DNA from: CAVPDG01 sp963702535
GTDB taxonomy: Bacteria > Chloroflexota > Anaerolineae > Anaerolineales > UBA4823
Assembly (NCBI GenBank): GCA_963702535.1
Contig: CAVPDG010000010.1
Coordinates: forward strand, 496,001-560,000
DNA length: 64,000 nucleotides
Direction of reading: 5' to 3'
The notes beneath the pieces were generated by a model. That model was not told the origin of the DNA, did no database searches, and saw only the letters and a program-made list of their open reading frames with translations. Positions 1 through 9,515 of the stretch are shown in pieces; the first letter of the stretch is position 1; every line of letters starts with the position of its first letter. Position numbers and translations under genes: made by a program.

Positions 1-514
1 ACGGTCCGGCCGAGTACCAGCCCATGCGGTAGGTCTTGCCGTCATAGACCGACATATTGGTGGGCTGCGTTGCCGCGATCTCCTCAGCCGGGATCAAGCC
101 ATCCAGCGGCTCAACGTAGTCCAGCCAGACGCTCTCCATGTGGTACAGCCCGTTCCAAAAGAATTGCATATCGGGGGCATCTTTAGCTGCTGATGCCGTC
201 TGGAACTCAGAGATCACCACGGTGGTATCTTGCAGGGTGGGTGAGATCGCATTGCCTGTCTCTTCTTTAAACTTTGCCACCATGTCATTGACCCACCCCT
301 CCAAACCCGGCGCCTCTTGCTCGCCCCACCACCACAGGGTGAGGTCTTTGCCGGTGGGGAGAGGAGCTTGGGTGGCTACAGCCGGCGCTGCCGTAGTCGC
401 CGGAGCTCCACCACAGCTTTGAATTAACGGGGATAGCCCAGCAACGGTTAAGCCAAGTCCGCTTAGCTTCAAGAAATCACGCCGGGTCATGGGACGATTC
501 TTACGGGTTGTCAT
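1..514 (-). CDS. Sugar-type ABC transporter substrate-binding lipoprotein (3' part outside window)
   Basis: This is the N-terminal 171 residues of an extracellular solute-binding protein; the frame is still open at the window edge. The start at 514 is preceded by a GAGGAG ribosome site. Residues 9-34 form a twin-arginine signal (TRRDFLK, then a hydrophobic stretch) ending in a lipobox LIQSC with Cys34, so it is probably a Tat-exported lipoprotein. After an Ala/Thr/Pro linker comes a WWWGEQEAPGLE segment that is nearly identical to the binding protein at 20199-21607, so the two are paralogues. It is the last visible gene of the methyltransferase cluster. Its permeases, if linked, would lie beyond the left edge. 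The ligand cannot be told from the sequence; a sugar or polyol is usual for the family. Confidence 0.85.
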   Translation of the reverse strand, partial: MTTRKNRPMTRRDFLKLSGLGLTVAGLSPLIQSCGGAPATTAAPAVATQAPLPTGKDLTLWWWGEQEAPGLEGWVNDMVAKFKEETGNAISPTLQDTTVVISEFQTASAAKDAPDMQFFWNGLYHMESVWLDYVEPLDGLIPAEEIAATQPTNMSVYDGKTYRMGWYSAGP

Positions 515-532
515 GTGTTTCTCCTCTTTTGA

Positions 533-1735
533 TCAAATAGGTTTAACGTGACAGGTAACTGCATGGATGTGTACGTTGTCGATTTTTGCCTCCTTTGCGG
601 TCATTTTCGATGTACCACTCAGATGCGTGGTCAAGACCTCGCAACCATCCGGTGTGACCAGGAATGCATTTTCCAGGCGCACCCCACCTACCCCCGGCAA
701 ATAAATGCCCGGTTCTAAAGCCAAAACCATGCCGGCTTCCAGGCGCATTTCATTATAGGGCACAATGCGCGGTTCTTCATGGTAACTGGCGCCCATGCCA
801 TGACCGCTGTGGTGCGGGTAAGGCTCGTAACCTGCGCTAACGACGATGTTACGCAGCAGGGCATCCAGATCGCGCGCTTTCACTCCAGGGCGAATCGCTT
901 CTGTTCCTGCCTGCAATGCACTGCGGGCTATATCATAGATCTTTTTGAGCTCAGGGGCGGGCTCACCCACAAACCAGACTGCGCAGTTATCGCCCCAGTA
1001 GTTATCCAGGCGTGGCACAAAATCAAGCATCACCGGATCCCCGGCTTTCAGCGTGTATCCCGCTGGCGGTCCGCCGACATCCCCGGTGCGCGCGCCAGCC
1101 ACGCAGTCCACCAACACCGGAACCCGGCAGCCTGCCTGCAGCTCAACCTTCGACTTGACTGCCCCCCACAGGTCCAGCTCGCTCAAGCCTGGCTCGAGGT
1201 GCTTGCGGATCTCGGCTTGCGCCAGGTCGCAGAGTTGCAAAGCCGCCCGGATTTTGGCGAGCTCTTCCGGCGTCTTAACCGCCCGCAAAGGATCCAACTG
1301 CCGCTCCAGGCTCACCAACTCCGCCTTGGGCAGGGCTGCCTGGAGGGATGCGTATAGTGGCGCCGGCAGATCGTTCATCTCGACGCCAACTCTTTCCATG
1401 CAAAGATGTATAAGGGCTTGAGCATCTCTCCCAACGCGGCAGCCATGCGCTGAGAGCCAAGGAGCGGCTCGTCGATGGTATAACCCACATAGGTCACCAC
1501 ATTTGCCCCCATTGCCTCGGCTGGTCCCGCCTCCCAATCGTTCAGCAGCAGCGTCAGCTCACCCTCGCTGGAACCAGCCCAGGGCAGGCCCACCTTCAAA
1601 TGGACTGGGACCGGTTTGGATCGAGGGAGCATAACCTGTCAACCAGGTGATGCTGAACGGATTGGAGAGCAGGGCAGCTTGCAAGCCTTGCGACTTCAGG
1701 TATTCACCAAGTTTTGCCAGGTTTTCCAGATGCAT
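533..1735 (-). CDS. M24-family metallopeptidase (creatinase / Xaa-Pro dipeptidase-like), two frameshifts
   Basis: The protein has a creatinase-like N-terminal domain followed by a pita-bread M24 domain. The five usual metal ligands are visible: Asp in LDFVP, Asp in YWGDN, His in SGHGMG, Glu in LEPGIY and Glu in VRLENAF. The start at 1735 (MHLENLAK) opens one frame. The family-like sequence moves to a second frame near 1570 (SSEGELTLLLNDWEAG) and back near 1415 (MERVGVEMNDLP), so the gene needs two single-base corrections. M24 proteins hydrolyse Xaa-Pro peptides, or creatine in the creatinase branch. Next to MttB-type demethylases, release of an N-methylated or Pro-containing compound is possible, but this is inference. 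Confidence 0.8.
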
Positions 1736-1774
1736 GTTATTCTCCTTCGCTGTAACGATCGATAGTGATCCAGT

Positions 1775-2635
1775 TCAATCCAAGCTCATATACGGAGCAA
1801 CCTGCTGGACATATTGCAGCGAGCGCCTCACCCAATCATCAGGCTCAGCAATCGTATCGCCTGGCACACCCAGCTCAAAGCTAACCAATAACTCATCGAA
1901 GCCAAAGCGCTGCACACGCCGGTCGATCTGCATCTGCCGCAGCGCATCCAGGTAATCAGCCGTGGGTGTAAAGCCCGAGCCGATCACCTGGTTGGTATGC
2001 TGGGTGGGACGGTGATCGCTGAAATGGGCGTTGATGATTACATCCGATATCTGGAGCAATTGGTCGGGGCTCTGCCTCTCCAATGCAAGGTGTCCAAGGT
2101 CAACCAGGACGGTGAAATTCTGGCGATCTACATCCGCCAGCATGCGCACTGTGGACGCCAGGTCATTCACCAGGAACCACACATAAGGCTCCGATTCGAT
2201 GGCAATATAGAAATCGCGCGGGGCGGCATAATCACAAAGTTTCTGCAAGAAACGCACCGCTTTCTCCCAGGATGGCGCCCGGGGAATGCCATACACCCAT
2301 TGCCCGGTGTTGAGCTCCAACTGGCGGATACCCCAGGAAAGCGCCAGGTCGATCCCCTCCTTAAGGTAATTGAGGCTTTGCTCTAGCTCAGCCTCGCTGG
2401 CTGAAGCCAGGTTATGCAGCGGGTGGAGCACGTAATTGCGAGGGGTCAACCCCAGAGCTTGCAGCTCTGCCTTCACTTCCAGGCGTTCGCCGGGCGACAG
2501 GTGCTGGGGTCCGCCGTGGAAGACCCCATGCAGGTCCACGTAGCGGAAACCCAGAACAGCCGCCCGGCGCAGGCTCTCGATCAAGGTAGCTTGTTCTGCA
2601 ATCCACCAGATACCGGTTAGCATCCCGATCTTCAT
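1775..2635 (-). CDS. Sugar phosphate isomerase/epimerase-like TIM barrel protein
   Basis: About 286 residues with the pattern of the xylose isomerase-like (AP endonuclease 2) barrel: an N-terminal KIGMLTGIWW strand, YVDLHG, and conserved acidic and His positions in IAIESEP, VLVDLGHLA and NAHFSDH that could hold a divalent metal. I place the start at 2635 because the longer frame, from 2710, would overlap the end of the upstream aminotransferase and adds non-conserved residues. It sits between the aminotransferase and the M24 gene and is probably cotranscribed with them. Family members isomerise or epimerise sugars, keto acids or inosose; the substrate here is unknown. Confidence 0.8.
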   Translation of the reverse strand: MKIGMLTGIWWIAEQATLIESLRRAAVLGFRYVDLHGVFHGGPQHLSPGERLEVKAELQALGLTPRNYVLHPLHNLASASEAELEQSLNYLKEGIDLALSWGIRQLELNTGQWVYGIPRAPSWEKAVRFLQKLCDYAAPRDFYIAIESEPYVWFLVNDLASTVRMLADVDRQNFTVLVDLGHLALERQSPDQLLQISDVIINAHFSDHRPTQHTNQVIGSGFTPTADYLDALRQMQIDRRVQRFGFDELLVSFELGVPGDTIAEPDDWVRRSLQYVQQVAPYMSLD

Positions 2636-2687
2636 CGCAAGTCGTCTCTCTTCCGTTTTGAGGTCACGGATAACGCTGCCAGGCTGT

Positions 2688-4049
2688 TCAGGACAGCAGC
2701 TCGGTTTCAAGCTCCTTCATGGCGTCTTTCATGATGCCGATCATCTCGTCGATCTCACGCGGGGTGATCACCAGCGGAGGCGTTACCAGGATCATATCGC
2801 CAGCCACCCCCTCCACGCAGCCAAAACACTGGAAGAGGGACAGACCGCGTTTCAGACACGCCATCTCGTATCTCCCGCTCACCTTCAACTTGGGATCGAA
2901 CGGCTCCTTGGTTTCTTTGCGCCGGACAAACTCGAAGCCGCACATCAGACCTTTGCCGCGCACATCACCGACGATTTTGAACTCGTCCACCAATTCCTTC
3001 AAACGGGCGAGCAGGTATTTACCGTTCTCCCTGGATTTATTGATCAGATCGTGGTCCTCAACGTACTGGATGGCTGCAATCGCCCCGGCACAGGATACCG
3101 GGTTCTGGTTGAGGGTGTGCCCTGCCAGGAAAGCCATCTTGGTATCTTCCATCGCCTGCCAGATCTCTTCCCGGGCGATTGTGGCAGATATCGCCGCATA
3201 CCCAGAGCTCATACCCTTGGCTGTGGCGATGATATCCGGTGTAACCCCCCACTCCTCGATGCCGAACCAGTGACCGATGCGCCCCCAGCCCGTCATCACT
3301 TCATCGGCGATGAAGAGCACGTTGTGCCTGTCGCAGATCTCGCGGATCACCTCAAAGTAGCCTTCCGGCGCGGGCACGCCGCCCAGGGCAGCGCCGACTT
3401 CCGGCTCAGCGATGAAGGCGGCTACGTTCTCCTCGCCGGTCTGGTTGATCATCGTCTCCAGCTCGCGGGCGCACTTCAGATGGCAACCAGGGTAAGTGAG
3501 CTCAAAGGGGCAGCGGTAACAATACGCCGGCGGTATCTTGGGCATATTGACGAACATCGGGAAGTACGATTTCCGCCGGCTGACATGCCCGTGCACGCCG
3601 GTTACAGCGATATTGTTGCCATGAAAACCCTGCCAGCGGGCGATGACGATATACTTCGAGGGCATCCCTTTTGCCAGAAAATACTGCCACGCCACGCGGA
3701 TGGCTGAATCGACGGCATCTGTGCCCGTGGTGCCCAGCCAGGTGCGGCAGTTATTGCGCATCTCACCCGGCGCGTGGCTGGCGATAACCTGGCTCAACTG
3801 AACCGTTGAGGCATTGGTAAAAAGGTGCGGCGCGGCGAAGCATACCTGTTGCGCCTGCTTGTACATGGCATCCACCACTTCCTGTACACCGTGCCCGATG
3901 TTGACAACCACCGAAGAACCCGCCGCGCCGTCGATGTACCTGTTACCTTCTGTATCATACAGGTATATCCCCTCGGCGCGCTCAATGACTGTGAACGGCT
4001 TGCGCCATGAGCGGTGGACAATATATTTTTGACTTTCGATATCATTCAT
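2688..4049 (-). CDS. Class III PLP-dependent aminotransferase
   Basis: This is an intact 453-residue protein of the aspartate aminotransferase superfamily class III (ornithine / 4-aminobutyrate / glutamate-semialdehyde type). The PLP-binding Lys is in TAKGMSSGYA (about residue 278), and the ring-nitrogen Asp is in LFIADEVMTGWGR (about 249). A Cys-rich insert (CYRCPFELTYPGCHLKC, about 177-193) is unusual and could bind a metal. It lies 28 bp after MttB A and upstream of the isomerase. Transamination of an amino or keto product left after demethylation fits the setting. The substrate is not predictable. Confidence 0.88.
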   Translation of the reverse strand: MNDIESQKYIVHRSWRKPFTVIERAEGIYLYDTEGNRYIDGAAGSSVVVNIGHGVQEVVDAMYKQAQQVCFAAPHLFTNASTVQLSQVIASHAPGEMRNNCRTWLGTTGTDAVDSAIRVAWQYFLAKGMPSKYIVIARWQGFHGNNIAVTGVHGHVSRRKSYFPMFVNMPKIPPAYCYRCPFELTYPGCHLKCARELETMINQTGEENVAAFIAEPEVGAALGGVPAPEGYFEVIREICDRHNVLFIADEVMTGWGRIGHWFGIEEWGVTPDIIATAKGMSSGYAAISATIAREEIWQAMEDTKMAFLAGHTLNQNPVSCAGAIAAIQYVEDHDLINKSRENGKYLLARLKELVDEFKIVGDVRGKGLMCGFEFVRRKETKEPFDPKLKVSGRYEMACLKRGLSLFQCFGCVEGVAGDMILVTPPLVITPREIDEMIGIMKDAMKELETELLS

Positions 4050-4076
4050 GGATACAGCTCCTTGAGTAATGATGGA

Positions 4077-5513
4077 TCACGAACTATAACGGCGGTCTGC
4101 CTGGGCGACGATCTCCCAAACCTCTTTGCTGACCGCATCATCCAGCGGCGGCACATTCTGCCTGGCGGAAGCCACTCTCTCGCTGGCGCGCCCGGCGATC
4201 TCTGTGGCGCCTTCTTCTTCCCATACTGCCCAGATCTTGCGGTCAAACAGGCGTGGGAACCATAGTTCCTGGCGGAAATTCGCCACGGTATGCTCGGCTG
4301 CCAGGTAATTGCCGCCCGGACCCACCTGCTGGATAGCATCCAGCGCCATTGTCTGTTCATTGACCAGGATGCCGCGGCAGATGCGCTTGACGATGCTGAT
4401 CATCTCATTGTCGATGAACATCTGGTCAGCGCGCACGGTGTTGATGAAATCGGTTTGCCCAACACCAGCCACCACGTTCAAACCCGCCAGGGAAGCCATC
4501 AGGCAGTTCATCAGCTTCTCCATGCCCATCTGGGCATCAGGCGCCTTGGCATCCGTCATCATGCCGCCGCCACGCGAGGGAAGACCATAGTAACGCGCCA
4601 TCTCCGCCGTAGCGATGCGCAGCAGGCTGAACTCCGGTCCACCCATTGCCACGCTGCCCGAAGCCATATCCAGGCTACGCGTCCACTGGGTGTAGATCAC
4701 CGGTATGCCCGGTTGGACAACCTGGCATAAAGCCAACGCGCCCAGAAATTCTGCATTCGCCTGCGTGAGCGTCCCGGCCAGGGTTACCGGTCCGGTGGCG
4801 CCTCCGATTGGACCCGGGCTGGCGCCGATAGGAATCCCGTGCCGCGCTCCGGCGATCATCGTGCTAGCCTGGCGCTCGTCCAATTGCAGCGGGCTGAGCG
4901 TGGTCAGATCCAGTGTGAACAATGGGTACTGGCGGAGCGCCTCCGGGCTACCGCGCACAGCAGATGCCATGCGAACTGCATCCTCCACACCTTCCTTGCC
5001 GTATGCCGTGTTCCAGATGTGCTTGCGCGTATTTGCCAGGGCTATCGCCAGCTGGTAGCGATCATTGGTCTCGGGAGGCGCATCTACGGGCGTCCCCAAT
5101 AGGGCGTAGATATCCACCTGGTCCAATCCGTCTGCCAGGCGGGTTACCCATGCCAGGTCTTCCTTGCCCATCGCGCGCCGCTTACCTGTGGCGGGGTCGT
5201 AGACCCAAACTGCATAACCGCTGGTGGAATAATAGACACCCCCCTGGCGCAAATGTACCACCTGGTTGATGTCCCGCCCGTAGAGCTTGACCTCGCTGGG
5301 AGCTTTTGCCAGGGCGTGCTGGATAAGGCTGGCAGGAAAACGCACACGCTGGGCAGCAAAATCCACCTGTGCGCCCGCTCCAGCCAGGAGCTCCAGAGCT
5401 TCGGCATCCATCACCGCCATGCCCACTTGCTCCAGAATTTCGAGCGAGGCGGCATGGATGCGATCTTGCTCTTCTTTCGATAATAGCTGCAGTGTTATCT
5501 TTTCCATTGTCAT
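4077..5513 (-). CDS. MttB-family corrinoid methyltransferase A (non-pyrrolysine)
   Basis: An intact 478-residue homologue of trimethylamine methyltransferase. Typical features are the N-terminal helix LSKEEQDRIHAASLEILEQ, the central GASPGPIGGATGPVT and the late HTVANFRQELWFPRLFDR block. The gene has no internal amber codon, so it belongs to the pyrrolysine-free branch whose characterised members demethylate glycine betaine, proline betaine, carnitine or butyrobetaine. It would pass a methyl group to the Co(I) corrinoid of the protein at 11100-11738. It is clearly divergent from the other homologues here (YYSTSGYAVWVYDP where group C/D/E has YYGMGGTSEP), so a different substrate is likely. 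A start at 5507 is also possible. Confidence 0.9.
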   Translation of the reverse strand: MTMEKITLQLLSKEEQDRIHAASLEILEQVGMAVMDAEALELLAGAGAQVDFAAQRVRFPASLIQHALAKAPSEVKLYGRDINQVVHLRQGGVYYSTSGYAVWVYDPATGKRRAMGKEDLAWVTRLADGLDQVDIYALLGTPVDAPPETNDRYQLAIALANTRKHIWNTAYGKEGVEDAVRMASAVRGSPEALRQYPLFTLDLTTLSPLQLDERQASTMIAGARHGIPIGASPGPIGGATGPVTLAGTLTQANAEFLGALALCQVVQPGIPVIYTQWTRSLDMASGSVAMGGPEFSLLRIATAEMARYYGLPSRGGGMMTDAKAPDAQMGMEKLMNCLMASLAGLNVVAGVGQTDFINTVRADQMFIDNEMISIVKRICRGILVNEQTMALDAIQQVGPGGNYLAAEHTVANFRQELWFPRLFDRKIWAVWEEEGATEIAGRASERVASARQNVPPLDDAVSKEVWEIVAQADRRYSS

Positions 5514-5534
5514 CCTTGAATAACTTTGAATTCG

Positions 5535-6991
5535 TCAAACCTCTGAGCGGTTGTACCAGCTGGTCTCGATGGCGTCCAGCTCTGTATGGATATCTTCAGC
5601 CAGTGGGGTAGGCCTGTGTTGTTCGATCAACTGCCTGGCTCTGGCGTTCAAACGATCTTGCAGATCCGGTCCTGGCGCCCCGTCCACCGGGTCAAAGCGG
5701 CCGCGATCGAACATTTTGGGATACCAGAAATCGCGAAAATGCTCGAGGGTGTGCTCTCGAGAGATGTACTCCCCCATGGGACCCGCGTCCGCGATCATCA
5801 AAATACTTTCTTCGATGTGTTCGGGCTTGGTGGAAACGGGCTGCATGGCAGCGCGCGTGTAGGAGATGATCTCGTCAGCCAGGATAACCGCCTCCGCGGC
5901 GCACAGCTTACCAGCTCCGATAATGCCGGCGTTATGCACCATCTCGACCTGGCTGAGATACGCCCTCTGGCACTGGGCGAACATCTCGACCCCCATCTGG
6001 GCATTGATCTGCGGGATGTCGCAGGTCATCTCCAGCCCAAAGGCAGGCATACCGTACCAGTGAGCCAGGTCGGTCACAGCAGAATACGCCGTCAAAGTCT
6101 CCGGGGCGCAGTATGACCACAGGGTGCTCTTCATATCCATGAGCTGGACGGTAAACCCGGCAGTGGCAAAGGGCGCACCGGGGCTTTTCAACTGGTGGAT
6201 CGTCAGGTTTGCCAACCAATCGGCATTGGTCAATACCAGCGTCCCGGTGATGCTCGCCGGGCTGTTGCCGCCGATGGCAGGGCAGGAGTAGTTCAACACC
6301 GGCACGCCGCGCTCAGCACAGGTGAGCAGCAATTCCATGTTGTAAACAGTGCCAGACAAAGGCGCAGCCGGAACGGCTGCGCACATTAAGAACGGTTTTT
6401 CCCTGAAAGCGGCCTCGCCGCCAGCAATCACGTAGAGCATATCCAGGATATCCAGCAAGCCCGCCCGGTCGTACGGATACACCAAGATAGGCTTGTGTGT
6501 ACGCCGCACCGTCTGGGATATGGCTACCTGGCTCTGCAGGTTATCCGGCACGTCTTGCGCCTGCCCGACAACCTGCACGTACTCGATGCCGGGCAGCGCA
6601 TCGATCACCGTTGCAAGCCAGCCCTGGTCAGCCTTCAGGAAAGGACGGACCGAGCGCGCGTAAGGATCCTGGATATAAAACGTGTCCGCGATGGTGCTGA
6701 AAGCCACGTGTCCTGGCTCGAGCAAGTGGGTAGGCTGGCCCTGGCGGTCATACAGGCGCACGGGCGAAGTGATTGAAGAGCCTGCTCAACCAGTTCAGGT
6801 GGAATATAGGCGCGCTCCCCTTCCAGGCGCGCCCCAGCATCCTGCAACAACTGCCGCGCCTCCAGGACGGGGGTGTGATAACCCGTTTGCTGCAAAACTT
6901 GCAGGCTGGCTTCATGAATAACCCGAGCCTGATCGTCCGACAACACGCGGAATGGTGCGTTTAGATATGGATTGCTGTTAGCCTTATCCAT
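5535..6991 (-). CDS. MttB-family corrinoid methyltransferase B, one frameshift
   Basis: About 485 residues once the two fragments are joined. The N-terminal part starts at 6991 (MDKANSNPYLN, LSDDQARVIHEASLQVL). The reading moves to another frame near 6740, where RLYDRQGQPTHLL continues the domain, and then runs to the stop at 5535. It shares ANSPCS/GGNSPAS-type and WLANLTIHQLKSPGAP-like blocks with homologue F at 21653-23065, and these two form their own subgroup. No in-frame UAG separates the fragments, so this is not pyrrolysine readthrough. It sits between methyltransferase A and the UroD-like gene. The substrate is presumably a methylated amine and is unknown. Confidence 0.85.
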
Positions 6992-6996
6992 AATCC

Positions 6997-8042
6997 TCAA
7001 TCTCCAGGCAAAATCGGGTAGGTACCGTAAAGATGCGTGGCTTCGATCATCGCCCGGTAATTCTCGGGTTTTACGGAAGAGTGAATCGTGTTGCTGGAGC
7101 TCATGATGTAGCCACCACCGGGGGCTGCTTGCCGGATGGTATCCCGGACCGTACGGGTGACTTGCTGGGGCGTACCCCACGATAAAAGCTCGCCACAGTC
7201 AATATTTCCGACCAGGCAAACCCGGTCGCCATACCTACGCTTCACTTCGCCGATATCCATTCCAGCCACGGGTTCCAAAGGATTGATACCATCTACACCA
7301 GTGTCCAGGATCATATCCAGGATAGGCCAAAGGTTACCATCACTGTGCTTGACGCAAAAAGCGCCCTCTTCATGCACAGCCTGAACGACCCGCGCCAGTC
7401 GATGCTGCAAGAAGGTCTTATAAACCGCGGGTGACATCATCGGGCCAGAATTGTAGGCGTAATCATCCCCCAGCATCACCAGGTCTGCGCCAGCGCGGAC
7501 AGCTCTTCTTGCCAGGGCAACAGCGAACTCGTTGACGATCTCAAGCACCTCATGCGCCAGGCGGGGGTTTTCAAGGAAATCTACCAGCAGGTTATCCAGG
7601 CGCAACAAGTCAGCTGCCCACATAAACTCAGCCCGCTGGCACCAGATAATTGCTTTTTCCCCTTAAAACGGCGCACATACTCCGGCAACCCACCCAGCCG
7701 GTGCGGAGCATCCGGATCGGGAGGAGTGTACTTTTGAGCGTCCTCCAGGGTCTTGATCGGGCCATCGATCGGCGCCATGTGTTCTTCTGTAACACCGAGG
7801 GTTACCCCCCATTCATTGACAACGGTCTTCTCGTCGATGCGGGTCTCTTTGAATGTACCTTCAAAGATAAAGTGAGCCGTCACTGCATCCAGGTCTATAT
7901 ATTCTACGAAATCTGGCCATGTGCTACCTGGGAGAATGGCCTGGTACACTTTTTCATGCACGAACCACTCTAGAATAGGCACCCGGTCTGGTGTCTCGCC
8001 TCGCAAAGCTGCGGATATTCGCTCAAGAGAGTTCATATCCAT
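6997..8042 (-). CDS. UroD/MtbA-family methylcobamide methyltransferase-like protein, one frameshift
   Basis: Uroporphyrinogen decarboxylase-fold protein of the type found with corrinoid methyltransferases (MtbA/MtaA-like). It starts with MNSLERISAALRGETPDRVP, and the joined frames give about 348 residues. The frame changes near 7660 at an A/C homopolymer, after which AIIWCQRAEFMWAADLLRLDN continues the fold. The C-terminal KHSDGNLWPILD and VGNIDC segments occupy the place of the zinc-binding HxC...C of MtaA/MtbA. The second thiol is present but the first Cys is replaced by Asp (His-Ser-Asp). It may move the methyl group from the corrinoid protein to a C1 carrier; the acceptor is not known. 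Confidence 0.8.
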
Positions 8043-8051
8043 TCCCTCCTA

Positions 8052-9500
8052 TCACCCAGTACCCTGGGTCGTTACTCTGGCAAGCACATCATCGAGCGCC
8101 TGCTCAGCTTGTGCAGAGATCAGAACTGGCGCAGGCCGCTCGAGGATCGCCTGGACGCGTTCGTGAGCCACCTCCAGGATCGCCTTGGCTCCCCGATCCT
8201 GCCACTGGTCGATCGTCTGGCGGCGAAACAAGAGCGGGAAGAACATATCTTGCCTAAAATGCGCAAGGGTATGATCATTTGCCAGGAAATTCCCCTGGTG
8301 TCCCACCTCTCGGATAACATCCAGGCCAATGGTCTCATCGCTTACATCAATGCCCCGCAAAACGCGTTTCATCATATGCGCAAGCTCATCACAGATCACC
8401 AGCATCTCTACCGAGCCGTACAGCCCACTTGCCAGCGTGCCCATCGTTTGAGTGAGGGTCATGCCTGCCAAGCCATTCAACAACATGCCCAGCATCGCCT
8501 CCGAGGCAGCCTGAGCATCCGGCAGCTTGGCCTCAACACCTGCCCCGGTATTGAATGTCGGCAGGTTATAGAAGCGGCCCAGCTGGGCAACAGCGGCTCT
8601 GCCCAAAGCTTGCTCGACGCTGCCGTATGTGCATTGGGCAGTAGCCATATCCATGGCAGGGGTATGGGGGGCATAGATGAACGGGATGCCGGGCTTGATA
8701 AGCTGAGATTGGACTAACCCAAACAAAGCCTCGGCGTTGGATTGGGTCAGGTCACCAGCCACCGTTACAGGCGCAGTCGCGCCCATCATCGGACCCGGAG
8801 AGTACTGGATAGGGATGCCGAACTGGGCGGCTTCGAACATCCCCTCGTTCAACGGTGTTACACGCAGGGGAGAGACCGGGGTTACGTAGGCCACCACCCA
8901 CGGGCGCCGGCGCAACTCAGATTCTCCGCCGCTGACTGCTGCAGCCATTTCAAGGAAAGTCTGCATGTATTGCCGGCCCAAAGCGCTGACAACCACTGGC
9001 TTGGTTGTGTTCCGGAAGATTGCATCATACTCGTGGATAAAGTTCTCGCCTGGCGGTACGTCCCCCGCCGAGCAAAGCGCCATAACGAAATCTACGTTGG
9101 GAAGCGCCTGGGCAATCCGAGTAGCCTGCACCATATCCTGCTTGGTTGGCTGCCTGGGACGGCCCAGGTCGTAATCCCAGAAAAACGGCTCCGAAGTACC
9201 CCCCATCCCGTAGTAGACCGGACCAGCCTCAGCCAGCAGATCCATCTCTGGGTCTCGCCCAAATAAGACGAAGGACTTCGGAGCTGACTGGAGAGCACTT
9301 TCAACCATTTCAGGGGAAACACGGATGGTGCGCGCCTCGCGGTCAACAGTCGCTCCTCCCTTCTGGAAAAGATCCAGAATGAGATCTGACTCGCTGAAGA
9401 TCCCCGGCGCTTCAAGCAGTGAGAGAGAGGCTTGATGGATACGCTCTAAATCGCCCCTGGAAAGCACGTCCCAGGAGCCGCCTCTTTGAGCGGTTTTCAT
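8052..9500 (-). CDS. MttB-family corrinoid methyltransferase C (non-pyrrolysine)
   Basis: An intact 482-residue homologue. Residues 1-35 (GGSWDVLSRGDLERIHQASL) are followed by YYGMGGTSEPFFWDYDL, SPGPMMGATAPVTVAG, MTLTQTMGTLASGLYGS and a late HTLAHFRQDMFFPLLF block. It belongs to the same subgroup as D, E and G. It starts 15 bp after the stop of homologue D and ends 9 bp before the UroD-like gene, so the three are almost certainly cotranscribed. There is no internal UAG. Its methyl donor is unknown; the neighbouring dipeptide-type transporter and aminotransferase make a nitrogenous compound plausible. Confidence 0.9.
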   Translation of the reverse strand: MKTAQRGGSWDVLSRGDLERIHQASLSLLEAPGIFSESDLILDLFQKGGATVDREARTIRVSPEMVESALQSAPKSFVLFGRDPEMDLLAEAGPVYYGMGGTSEPFFWDYDLGRPRQPTKQDMVQATRIAQALPNVDFVMALCSAGDVPPGENFIHEYDAIFRNTTKPVVVSALGRQYMQTFLEMAAAVSGGESELRRRPWVVAYVTPVSPLRVTPLNEGMFEAAQFGIPIQYSPGPMMGATAPVTVAGDLTQSNAEALFGLVQSQLIKPGIPFIYAPHTPAMDMATAQCTYGSVEQALGRAAVAQLGRFYNLPTFNTGAGVEAKLPDAQAASEAMLGMLLNGLAGMTLTQTMGTLASGLYGSVEMLVICDELAHMMKRVLRGIDVSDETIGLDVIREVGHQGNFLANDHTLAHFRQDMFFPLLFRRQTIDQWQDRGAKAILEVAHERVQAILERPAPVLISAQAEQALDDVLARVTTQGTG

Positions 9501-9515
9501 TTACTCACTCCCCAC

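Noticed and set aside
533..1735. UGA in the first frame of the M24 gene as selenocysteine
   Set aside because: Reading through keeps an open frame, but the sequence after it is not M24-like. The family pattern is in the neighbouring frame between about 1570 and 1415, so two frameshifts are the better explanation.
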